41,698 nucleotides of DNA, from contig JACPZS010000022.1 in the NCBI GenBank assembly GCA_016195385.1, positions 1-41,698 on the forward strand, read 5' to 3'. Both the position numbers and the translations under genes were made by a program. Numbering within the stretch: position 1 is the stretch's first letter; the number at the start of each line of letters is the position of its first letter. Below, piece after piece: positions 8,983 through 17,373 of the stretch. The notes under the pieces are model-generated. The model was not told the origin of the DNA and made no database searches. It saw only the letters and a program-made list of their open reading frames with translations. The stretch is from Verrucomicrobiota bacterium (GTDB lineage: Bacteria > Verrucomicrobiota > Verrucomicrobiia > Limisphaerales > JACPZS01).

Positions 8983-10743
8983 ATGCAATTCAAGCGATTG
9001 TTAATTCTACTATGCTTCTCCGGCTGCATTTTTGCTGTCAGTGCGTTCCTGAAGCACAATATAAACGCGGCTGCATCTCGCGAAAATCTGCTGAGTTCGC
9101 CGCGTCCGCCTCAAGTCAGATTCACGGATATTACAACAGCCTCCGGCCTTACTTTTGTGCATGTGAACGGTGCCACCGGCGAGAAGCTACTTCCCGAAAC
9201 AATGGGCGGCGGCTGTGCCTTCCTGGATTTTGACGGAGACGGAGACCAGGATGTACTGTTGATCAATTCCTCGTTTTGGACCAATCGGCCACCGGGGAAT
9301 GTTCCGCCGCCGACAATGAAATTGTTCGAGAATGATGGAGCTGGTCGGTTCAGAGATGTCACGCGTGGTTCCGGGCTGGATGTTAGCTTTTACGGGATGG
9401 GCGTGGCTGTCGGCGACTATGACAATGACGGCCTGCCGGATGTTTTCATCAGCGCCGTCGGAGGGAATCACCTCTTCCACAATGAAGGTGCAGGACATTT
9501 CAAGGATGTCACTGCGGCGGCCGGCATGGGTTCCGCCGGCTATCAATGGAGCACAAGCTGCGGGTGGATTGATTTCAACAACGACGGTCTGTTGGATCTC
9601 TTCGTCTGCAATTATGTCAAATGGTCACGTGACATTGATCTCGCCATGAACCCCGGTGTTGAGGGCAAGGGGCGAGCTTATGGTCCACCTTTCAAATTCG
9701 AGGGAACTTATCCGCTCCTCTATCGCAATGACGGCAACGGCCGCTTTACGGAAGTCTCCGCTGGAGCTGGACTGCGCGTCAACGATCCGCGAACCGGGAG
9801 ACCGGCGGCGAAATCGCTGGGTGTGGCCCCGATCGACTTGGATGATGACGGTTGGATTGATCTAATCGTCGCAAATGACACCACTCCCAACTTGGTTTTT
9901 CACAATGAACGCGACGGGACTTTCAAGGAAATAGGCGCGGCTTCGGGCCTGGCTTACGATGGTTTTGGCAACGTCCGAGGCGCAATGGGTATCGATACCG
10001 CCTGGTTTCGCGACGATGCCTCTCTCGGGGTAGCGATCGCTAACTTTGCCAACGAAATGAACGGCTTCTATGTGGCGAAGCCCAAAAGCCTGCAATTCAC
10101 GGACGAAGCTCCGATGGAATCCATCGGGCCGGCCAGCCGGCCTCTCCTTAAGTTCGGGCTTTTCTTTTTTGATTATGATTTGGATGGCTGGCCCGACCTC
10201 CTGACTGCTAACGGACATCTTGATGCTCAAGTAGGCAACACCGCGAAGCAGCAGACCTATGCACAGCCGGCACAACTTTTCTGGAATGGCGGGCCGCACC
10301 AGAGTTCGGCCTTTACGCCTGTTACTGTTGAACACAGCGGGCCGGATATTTTTAAGCCCATAGTCGGGCGTGGTGCGGCTTATGCGGACATTGACGGAGA
10401 TGGGGACTTGGATGTCTTGCTGACCCAGATCGCTGGACCGCCGCGCCTCCTGCGCAATGACCAACACACCGGCCATCGGTGGCTGCGGATTAAACTAATC
10501 GGCACCCAGAGCAATCGCGATGCGATTGGTGCCCGAGTCACGCTGCGAGGCCCCTCGCGCATTTGGCAGGCTCAGGTCATGCCGACCCGCAGCTATTTAT
10601 CGCAATGCGAGTTGCCAGTTACCTTCGGTTTCGGCACTGATAGAATTCCCGTCGAGATGGAAATCCGCTGGCCGCGAGGTCTGGTGCAAAAATTGAACGT
10701 GCCGACTGATCGGCACCTTTTGACCGTCCGAGAGCCCAACTGA
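8983..10743 (+). CDS. CRTAC1 family protein: FG-GAP/VCBS repeats with ASPIC/UnbV domain
   Basis: 586 residues, a shorter relative of the divergent gene at 6415-8793, without its TPR-like part. Residues 4-22 are hydrophobic (signal anchor, perhaps lipoprotein type as FSGC is present). The body opens with the typical FTDITTASGLTF and MGGGCAFLDFDGDGDQD, followed by FG-GAP blades (DYDNDGLPDV, DFNNDGLLDL, DLDDDGWIDL, DYDLDGWPDL, DIDGDGDLDV). The end is an ASPIC/UnbV domain (HRWLRIKLIG, SNRDAIGARV, MEIRWPRG). It is a secreted beta-propeller of unknown ligand. A TTG at 8947 lies in the same frame, but ATG 8983 starts directly before the signal segment and was chosen. Confidence 0.88.
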   Translation: MQFKRLLILLCFSGCIFAVSAFLKHNINAAASRENLLSSPRPPQVRFTDITTASGLTFVHVNGATGEKLLPETMGGGCAFLDFDGDGDQDVLLINSSFWTNRPPGNVPPPTMKLFENDGAGRFRDVTRGSGLDVSFYGMGVAVGDYDNDGLPDVFISAVGGNHLFHNEGAGHFKDVTAAAGMGSAGYQWSTSCGWIDFNNDGLLDLFVCNYVKWSRDIDLAMNPGVEGKGRAYGPPFKFEGTYPLLYRNDGNGRFTEVSAGAGLRVNDPRTGRPAAKSLGVAPIDLDDDGWIDLIVANDTTPNLVFHNERDGTFKEIGAASGLAYDGFGNVRGAMGIDTAWFRDDASLGVAIANFANEMNGFYVAKPKSLQFTDEAPMESIGPASRPLLKFGLFFFDYDLDGWPDLLTANGHLDAQVGNTAKQQTYAQPAQLFWNGGPHQSSAFTPVTVEHSGPDIFKPIVGRGAAYADIDGDGDLDVLLTQIAGPPRLLRNDQHTGHRWLRIKLIGTQSNRDAIGARVTLRGPSRIWQAQVMPTRSYLSQCELPVTFGFGTDRIPVEMEIRWPRGLVQKLNVPTDRHLLTVREPN

Positions 10744-10937
10744 CAACTTGCTTTGCGGACTCGTCCATCGAGTTTCCAGATTCGGAAAGTGGTTTTATAG
10801 AGTCACAGTGACGATCCGCGGTTTCGGCGGATGAAAGTTCCCATCTGCACAATGCAGGTTTCCGGCCGCGCTGACTGACTTTCTCAAGCCTCAGTGAGTC
10901 GAGGAAAAGCGCGTTCCCAGCGGAAATAATATTCCCG

Positions 10938-12407
10938 TCAGTTCTCCTTCGCGCGATAAAACTGCTGCGCCTGCGTGGGCGGACGTGCATCGCGAATCAG
11001 AGAGCCACCAACTACAACCTGATTGGTCGCGATGCTCTGCCAGGTCCGCAAGTCGGTCGAGACTTCCAGCACACAGGTCTGGCCAATATGCCCATGCACC
11101 CGCACCAGCGGCGTGCCATCTTGGAATCCTTCCAAGCGGACCAGCGGCAGCCGGTCGTTCGGCAGGAGAAAATTGGCGCTCACATAGTCGCCGATTTTTT
11201 TCCCCGTGGCCTTGCCTTGCACGTTGTCGAACATGAAGTGAAAACCGCCGTAGATGCGGCTCATGCCGATTTCATCCGCGCAAACCGCCAGACTGTTGAA
11301 GCTGCGGAAAACTCCCTGCACCGTGTCGGACGAGGTCGTGAAGGTGATAGCGTCCGTGCCGTAAAAGTGTGTGAGCACCTGCGCGCTGGCCTTGCTGAAC
11401 GTGCTGTGGCCGCTCGTGTAGCTGGGAAACGGCGGTGATGGAAGGAACTGGCCCCAGTTTTTATCCGCCTCGGTGAGTGGATTATTGTCTTCGTCGGCCC
11501 GCTGAATGGCCGTCACGGGCCGCCAGAAATTATAGCGAAACTTGACCTCCCAGCAAAGAATTGCGCCATCCGCCTGCGCCAGGCTGATCAACGCAAAGAG
11601 CCGGGCGTTGTCGGCCAGAGTGTTGTTGCGGTCGCGTGCAATTGTCTCCGCAATCAAATGCCAGTGGCCGGGCGGCATGGACGTGTAACTGAAGTCCGAC
11701 CAGTAGCGGGCGATCAGACTTTGCTCGGCTGTGCGCACCGTGCTGTTGGCGCTGCCGATAGCTTTGACTTCGTTAAGCGCCGTGGCGTATTCCGGACTAT
11801 CCAGCGCCGGCGGCGGTGGTGGCATGAACGACTCCAAACCTGGTAAACAAAACGGAGTGACGTAACGCCACTGCGGTGTGAGCGGCGGACGGAAGAACGG
11901 CGGCGTGCGACGCCACTGGCCGGGCGCGGCGCTCGGAATGTAAGGCACGTCCGTGCTGGAACCATCCGCCGTGCGATCTTGCAGAACCAGTTGAGCGATC
12001 TGTTCACCCAACGCGAGTCCGTTGGTCAACGAAGCACCGGGAGGCGCGGCGGCCAGCCAGTTTTGGTAGAGATCATCGGCTTGCGCTTGCAAGGGCTGGT
12101 AAAGAGTCTTCATCACTTCGTAGGCCGCGCCCACCGCCGCAGCTTCGGCCGAAGTCCCGGTCGGTACCGTGAGTTGAAATTTGTACGGTTGATGAGTGCG
12201 CAGCACTGAGTTGACGGCGTCGTAGATCGCCGTGTGAAGAATTGCGAGATTACGGCTGCTGAGAGTGGGACCGCTGTTGTCGATGTGAATCGCACCGATC
12301 ATCAGCGCGTTCCAATCAAGAATGACATCAGCGCGAGAAATTGCGGCCGAGGAAATCAGCGTGGCCGCGATGGCCAGTGGAACAAGGACATAAGGCCGAA
12401 ATTTCAT
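10938..12407 (-). CDS. Vanadium-dependent haloperoxidase / PAP2-fold secreted enzyme
   Basis: 489 residues with a signal peptide ending near residue 26. The vanadate/phosphate site of the family is complete: K289-x6-R296-P (KFRYNFWRP), PSYTSGHST around S329-H334, and SRIYGGFH with R384 and H390. This is the pattern of bacterial vanadium haloperoxidase-like proteins; related folds are acid phosphatases, so the real reaction (halide oxidation or phosphoryl hydrolysis) is open. The last 60 residues form the beta-rich tail common in secreted Verrucomicrobiota proteins (LEVSTDLRTWQ, then QQFYRA). It starts 6 bases after the stop of the barrel protein gene upstream, so both belong to one operon. 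Confidence 0.88.
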   Translation of the reverse strand: MKFRPYVLVPLAIAATLISSAAISRADVILDWNALMIGAIHIDNSGPTLSSRNLAILHTAIYDAVNSVLRTHQPYKFQLTVPTGTSAEAAAVGAAYEVMKTLYQPLQAQADDLYQNWLAAAPPGASLTNGLALGEQIAQLVLQDRTADGSSTDVPYIPSAAPGQWRRTPPFFRPPLTPQWRYVTPFCLPGLESFMPPPPPALDSPEYATALNEVKAIGSANSTVRTAEQSLIARYWSDFSYTSMPPGHWHLIAETIARDRNNTLADNARLFALISLAQADGAILCWEVKFRYNFWRPVTAIQRADEDNNPLTEADKNWGQFLPSPPFPSYTSGHSTFSKASAQVLTHFYGTDAITFTTSSDTVQGVFRSFNSLAVCADEIGMSRIYGGFHFMFDNVQGKATGKKIGDYVSANFLLPNDRLPLVRLEGFQDGTPLVRVHGHIGQTCVLEVSTDLRTWQSIATNQVVVGGSLIRDARPPTQAQQFYRAKEN

Positions 12408-12413
12408 AGCACG

Positions 12414-13541
12414 TCAAAATCTCTTCATGACACTGCAAGTCACGATGAAGTCCGCAAACCCGGCGGCGATCGGGTCGATGCCAGCGGCTTTTTCCGAGAT
12501 GCTTTGTTCACGAGTTCGGTAAAGCGCCACCGGCGTGTTCACGGAAAACGACCACTCTTTGTAGGCGAGGCTGACGCCCGGTTCGATGGACACCGAATAA
12601 CCCGGCCGGCGAAATCCATCGCTTCCCCCGACCAGATCATTCACCGGCACTCCGTCAATGCGGCCTGCCAGGCTGAACGAAAGCGAATACCTAGGCCAAA
12701 GCAAATACTCAAAGCCGCCGCGGCCTTGATAGCTGTCGGCAATGGAATAATCCCCGAACAGGCTGGCCGTCGGTGAATACCTTTCTTCGGGAGTAATGGT
12801 ATAGGAGCCATTCAAGAAGGCGCTGAGACGGGGAACAATTTCACGATACGCGTAGAGGTCGAGAACGACGCCCCATCCGCCGTTGCCGAGTTGAATTGAT
12901 TGATCCACCGCGTGTCGCTGGGCGACCGGCGTGGAGCTGCCGAAGGCGGGGACCAGAAACGTGTCTTGGGCGTCCCGATCGCCCGTGGGTGCGGAAAAGC
13001 CGACGCCCAGCAGGACGTTCCCCTTCATGTGGGTGGCTGGATTCAGAAGCCAGGCGTTGCCTTCGAGGCGAAGGTCGGCGAGGCCGGCCGCGCCGGTATG
13101 AAAACGTCCGAGAATCGTTCGCTGGACATCGAAGGCGCGCACGACTTGTGAACGATCATTCACGGCAAACGGGATCGTCAAAGTCGCGCTGAATCGGGGG
13201 TTGAAGGCGTAGGTGATGCCGAGGTCGATAAAATTGGAATCATTGATTTCCTGGCTGCTTTCCACTTCGCGTTGAGTCTGCTCCACGTCGTGGCTGAACA
13301 TTCGATCCGAATGGAGCCAGCGATACGCAATCGTGGCTTGAAACCCCGAAGTTGGCGGCAAGACTGCCCCATCTCCAGTGTGAATGCCGGCATGCCCCGA
13401 CATCGTGCATGTTCCGCGCGAGGCAATGCATCCCTGACCAAAGGCGTTCGGCGCAATCCCAAGCGCAAGCAAGGTCAAGAGCGCGAGGAACGAGGCGGAA
13501 ACTCTTCGGCCACTAAACAATGGTTCTGACTGGTGTTTCAT
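12414..13541 (-). CDS. Outer-membrane beta-barrel protein between two haloperoxidase genes
   Basis: 375 residues. The signal peptide (about residues 12-35, cleavage after NAFG) is followed by strands with alternating aromatic and polar residues and glycine turns, and the protein ends in ...MKRF, the aromatic C-terminal residue typical of barrel proteins. Motifs such as NFIDLGITYAFNPRFSATL and LLGVGFSAPTGDRD resemble the MetA-pathway/phenol-type porin group. The longer frame to 13712 adds 57 residues that do not look like a signal peptide, so ATG 13541 was chosen. Lying 6 bases before one haloperoxidase and 167 bases behind the other, it may carry substrate or product across the outer membrane; this is inference. 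Confidence 0.8.
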   Translation of the reverse strand: MKHQSEPLFSGRRVSASFLALLTLLALGIAPNAFGQGCIASRGTCTMSGHAGIHTGDGAVLPPTSGFQATIAYRWLHSDRMFSHDVEQTQREVESSQEINDSNFIDLGITYAFNPRFSATLTIPFAVNDRSQVVRAFDVQRTILGRFHTGAAGLADLRLEGNAWLLNPATHMKGNVLLGVGFSAPTGDRDAQDTFLVPAFGSSTPVAQRHAVDQSIQLGNGGWGVVLDLYAYREIVPRLSAFLNGSYTITPEERYSPTASLFGDYSIADSYQGRGGFEYLLWPRYSLSFSLAGRIDGVPVNDLVGGSDGFRRPGYSVSIEPGVSLAYKEWSFSVNTPVALYRTREQSISEKAAGIDPIAAGFADFIVTCSVMKRF

Positions 13542-13708
13542 GCTGCACGCAATGCGCGCGAACAATACATGCCGGATTTTGCGGCCTTTCGCCAACGCTA
13601 TTTTCAAACCGAGGCGGTGATTGGGTGCGACTGTATTTCTTCCGAACTTCGCAAGAGCCAGAACCTGGTCATGCTGCGAAGAATCTTTTTGCAAGCACGC
13701 GAGCCGGC

Positions 13709-15904
13709 TCAAGGCGTTTGCGAGGTGGTCACGCGGTAAAACTTTTGCGCGCCAGTCAGACTGTTGGTGCTTGCCACCGGCACCACGTCAAACGGCTGGT
13801 TGACTTTCAGCGGTTCATTCGCGAACGGCTGATTGAGGTCCGGTGTGGATTGCAGTTGGTAGTAAAATCCGCGCCGCGTGCTGAAACTCAATTCACCCTG
13901 GCTGGCATCCAGTCGTCGGATGGCAAGTGTTGTATTCGTCACCGAGCCATCCCAGTAACTGCGCGCCAGTTCCCAAACAGCTTTCCCCACTTGCGCGCCA
14001 ACCCGGCGTCCCATGAGGTTGTCGATCGGCGGATGAATGCCGCCCCAGATGCGCGAGATGCCAGCTTGATCGGCGGCGTCGTAGTAAGTCGCCCACTGCA
14101 AGGTCATGGGCTGAGATGGGCCGTTCTCAAAACCCAGCACGTAGTTCGTATAAGTGCCCAGGCCGCCGGGAAAGAAAGGCGAGCCGGTGATGGCGGAGAG
14201 CACCTCGGCCGCTGAACGGCTGAAAGTACTGTGCCCGGAAAAATAGCCAGGGAAAGCGGGCGTGACAAAATTCGTGCGTTGATACGTGCTCCAATAGTCG
14301 CCATGAATCCAGCGCACGCCGCTGTGCTGAACCGCCGCATTCGTCGGTGGACCAGGCCAGGCCAGCAACGCGATTTTTCCCGGGGTTAAACCCGCGTGGC
14401 GACCGGACGCAACCGAGGATGCGGTCACCAGTTCAATTACATTGGTGATGAGTGGCAGGCCGAGCGGATTGTAGGATGCCTGATTTGGGTCAGAGGACTG
14501 CCCCAGTGTCGCCAAGTAGCGAACGGCGCTTATGGGACGCCAGCCGTTATATGCCCGCTTGGCCGCCCAACAAGCACACGCGGCTTCGTGGACAGCGGCA
14601 TTAAGCGCGAAGTACGTTTTCACGTCCCATTCCAAATCATCCACGATCGGACCCACGCCGGCGATTTTTTTCACGGTTGCCGGATGGTCTGCGATGTAAT
14701 TTGCCAGCACATTCCAGTGCCCAGGTGGGGTTTCGGAACTCGGTCCATCCGCCCAGAACTCGGCCAGCACACGAGCGAAATCGCCGCGTTTGACTATGTT
14801 GGGTTCATAAGGGAGTCCGGTGACCGGGTTATTTGCATAGCCGTGTCCATCGTAGAGATTGAAATTGCCGTCGCCGTAGTCACCCACAAAATCAAGGCTG
14901 TTGTTGCCGTATGCTCCCGGCGAAATGTCGATGGTGACTCCATCATCGGGGCTTAACTGGCTGTCAGCCGTGATCACCGCCACGACCTCCTTCACAAACT
15001 GTGCATGGGTCGCGCCGCCAAAAAACGGCGGCGGTCCTGGATCAACCCAGGGTTTCGTGGCATCGGTCCGCCCCAACGCAAATGGCCGCACGCCGAGCCA
15101 TTGTGCGCCCAGATACGGTTGGATGGGGCCCTGGGGAAAACCGTTTTGATCAATGGAGTTGATGATCTGGAGGCGTTGCCAATGGTTGACATCAGTCACC
15201 ACGATGCCTTCGAACGCGGGTTGAAGTGGAGGATTCACGTACAGGTAACCACCTGAACCGGCAGGGAAGGACGGGTAGTCCGGGTAAGCGGTAGGGGGGT
15301 TCGTGCCGGAAAGTGGATAGGGGATGCCGTTGGTCTGCCGGGCCCCGTCGTTGATGAACCAGACCGAAACAGCGTCATAGACCGAGTTGCCTACGCCGGC
15401 GGGAGTTGACACGTCGCGAGAGACGTTATTGGTATCGTAACCCAACGAAACCATCAAAGCATCGTCGGCGGCGAGCGTCGTAGCCGCGGTTCTTGAATAC
15501 ACATGGCGCTCCTTCAGCAGTCGCCAGGCTGCGTAACTGATGGCTTCGCGCCGGGCGGCCACCGCGTTCGTGGTGGCGTGTTTGCCGCGATAGACGTAGC
15601 CCACCGTCCCGTTGGTGTCGTAGGCCGCCCAGGCATCGTACATGCAAACCGAGAGGCTGAAATAGTTTCGCGCCTGTGCCGGTGGATGCGGCGTGTCCAC
15701 GCGAATGGCTGCAATGGCTCGTTCGTCCCATACGCGCGCGATGCTCTGCGCCGCCGAAGCTCGCTGCGAAAAAATCGCGGCCGCCACAAGACAAAGCAGA
15801 ACACGTATCGTGCGCAAGCGCGCAACTGCGCTGCGCGACGCGGCTGGACGAAATTCCGGGAGTTGAGGAAGGCAGACAGTTGTCGTATCGATGTTGGCTT
15901 TCAT
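13709..15904 (-). CDS. Large vanadium-dependent haloperoxidase / PAP2-fold secreted enzyme
   Basis: 731 residues, a larger paralogue of the enzyme at 10938-12407. The n-region before the signal segment (residues about 31-51, ending SQRASA) is long. The catalytic pattern is complete: KRAYNGWRP, then PGYFSGHSTFSRSA, then GISRIWGGIHPPIDN. Between signal and core lies an extra 250-residue part rich in Pro, Gly and Tyr. The C-terminus carries the same beta tail (FYYQLQSTPDLNQ ... QKFYRV) as the smaller enzyme. Its gene is the first of three in the same direction (enzyme, barrel, enzyme), with a 167-base gap after it that might hold a second promoter. Confidence 0.86.
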   Translation of the reverse strand: MKANIDTTTVCLPQLPEFRPAASRSAVARLRTIRVLLCLVAAAIFSQRASAAQSIARVWDERAIAAIRVDTPHPPAQARNYFSLSVCMYDAWAAYDTNGTVGYVYRGKHATTNAVAARREAISYAAWRLLKERHVYSRTAATTLAADDALMVSLGYDTNNVSRDVSTPAGVGNSVYDAVSVWFINDGARQTNGIPYPLSGTNPPTAYPDYPSFPAGSGGYLYVNPPLQPAFEGIVVTDVNHWQRLQIINSIDQNGFPQGPIQPYLGAQWLGVRPFALGRTDATKPWVDPGPPPFFGGATHAQFVKEVVAVITADSQLSPDDGVTIDISPGAYGNNSLDFVGDYGDGNFNLYDGHGYANNPVTGLPYEPNIVKRGDFARVLAEFWADGPSSETPPGHWNVLANYIADHPATVKKIAGVGPIVDDLEWDVKTYFALNAAVHEAACACWAAKRAYNGWRPISAVRYLATLGQSSDPNQASYNPLGLPLITNVIELVTASSVASGRHAGLTPGKIALLAWPGPPTNAAVQHSGVRWIHGDYWSTYQRTNFVTPAFPGYFSGHSTFSRSAAEVLSAITGSPFFPGGLGTYTNYVLGFENGPSQPMTLQWATYYDAADQAGISRIWGGIHPPIDNLMGRRVGAQVGKAVWELARSYWDGSVTNTTLAIRRLDASQGELSFSTRRGFYYQLQSTPDLNQPFANEPLKVNQPFDVVPVASTNSLTGAQKFYRVTTSQTP

Positions 15905-16015
15905 TGAGGCGCGAAGCTATATGGATGGCCGCACGATAGACAAAACAAGTGGGGCAGCAAGTCCCAATTCAGGGGCCAACGCTCAAGATACCGGGGTGAA
16001 AGTTTTTTACGCCAA

Positions 16016-16180
16016 TTAGAAGCGCAGTAAAAGTTGCGTGTAAAACCAATCGGCGTCCTGGGAACCGGCGACTGAAAAAGTGTCTTTCACGTAGTCGCCG
16101 CGGAAGAAATGGCCGTGGCCGCATTCCAGATTATGCTTATCAGGTTTACTCAGTGACCCACTACCGCTTGATTTCGCGGG
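16016..16180 (-). pseudogene. C-terminal relic of an alginate-export-type outer-membrane barrel
   Basis: The minus strand has a short open frame between TGA at 16181-16183 and TAA at 16016-16018. From about 16140 it reads LECGHGHFFRGDYVKD and then DADWFYTQLLLRF, the usual last two strands of alginate-export family barrels (GHFF-GD-hK, then DADFFY-Q and a final Phe). No start codon, signal peptide or earlier strands are found upstream, so only the 3' end survives. The rest of the 485-base gap (15905-16389) shows no gene. It is likely the scar of a deletion next to the haloperoxidase operon. Confidence 0.6.
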
Positions 16181-16389
16181 TCACGTCATCGGCCCGACGT
16201 GGTTGGCATAAACTACAGTTGTATGTCACTGACTGAAACTGATAGGCATATGATTGGATGAGTGCATTCAAGCTCTCGCATAAAACCGATTCTCGTAAAT
16301 GCCGACGCGGCGAGCAACTCTCCTGATTTGCTCAATGTTCAAACAGCTTTTTCCTTTGCCATGCGCGGGTGTTTGGTAGCGTCACCGCG

Positions 16390-17040
16390 ATGGATACACG
16401 CGCGTTGTTGGATGGGTTGATGGCGTACTGCGGTTTTATTCCGCTGCTGACGTTGCACGAGTTCGGTCATGCCTGGATGGCGTGGAAATGCGGCGATGAC
16501 ACGGCGCGGTTGCTCGGCCGCATCACCGTGAATCCGCTCGCGCACATGGAATTCATCGGCACCGTGGTGCTGCCGCTGGTGGCCATTTTTCTGAGCGCGA
16601 GCAGTCCGGAGCTGGCGGGCCTAATCATCGGCTGGGGCAAACCGGTGCCGGTGAATCCAAACAATCTGCGCAATCCCCGGCTCGACGGCACGCTCGTCGC
16701 GCTCGCCGGCCCGGCGATGAACGTGTTACTGGCTATCGGCATCATCGCGCTGGCCAAAGTCGGGGATCTGGCTTCAAGCGCGGCGATGGTGTCGATTTGC
16801 CGGACGCTGGCGTTGCAAAGCCTGTTTCTTTGCTTCTTCAACTTGCTGCCGGTTCCGCCGCTCGACGGTTCGCACGTCGTGAAAAATCTGATCGGCATGA
16901 GCTACGAGACTTATTGGAAGATCAGCCAGTTCGGACTCTTCATCGTCATCGCGTTGATGCAGATTCCCCAAGTGCGCGGAGCGATTACGTTTGTGACCGT
17001 CCTGACGTGGGTCTTGATTCGGACAGCATTCCGAGTCTAA
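16390..17040 (+). CDS. Site-2 protease family (M50) membrane protein
   Basis: 216 residues with five or six membrane segments. The zinc-site motif HEFGH is at residues 23-27 and the partner motif NLLPVPPLDG, with Asp159, near 151-160, as in compact M50B proteases. The family cleaves membrane-embedded substrates or works in membrane protein quality control; no substrate can be named. A GTG at 16369 lies in frame, but it would add an uncharged stretch before the first segment, so ATG 16390 was chosen. It stands alone: the next gene starts 333 bases later. Confidence 0.88.
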   Translation: MDTRALLDGLMAYCGFIPLLTLHEFGHAWMAWKCGDDTARLLGRITVNPLAHMEFIGTVVLPLVAIFLSASSPELAGLIIGWGKPVPVNPNNLRNPRLDGTLVALAGPAMNVLLAIGIIALAKVGDLASSAAMVSICRTLALQSLFLCFFNLLPVPPLDGSHVVKNLIGMSYETYWKISQFGLFIVIALMQIPQVRGAITFVTVLTWVLIRTAFRV

Positions 17041-17373
17041 CGGAACACGCGCTCGACCAGAGTTCTTCGGTCCGCAGATCTGAGTTTCAGCGCAATTTGT
17101 TTCTGACTCTGCGGAGACAAATCTGTGTTCGGTTTGCTGCCGGCGGAAATTGGGGTTTGCCTAATTCGGAGTTGCTTGCTACTCCACACACCAGAAAACC
17201 ACCTTTTGCCGGAATGATCGGTTGCTCTCAATCAATGGCGTTCAGCATTTCAGAGATGGCTGCGGATGGCCGCGCAGCTTCGCCAAAGTGGGGAGATTGC
17301 GCGCGCCACCGAATTTGCGGCAAGGAAGTCGCCCGGAGGATTCGTGGCGCGCGAGCCATGATTCGAGCACAAA
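17041..17373. other. Gene-free stretch before the NarL-type kinase
   Basis: I see no gene, hairpin terminator or clear promoter in these 333 bases. Short frames in it are not conserved-looking. Confidence 0.5.
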
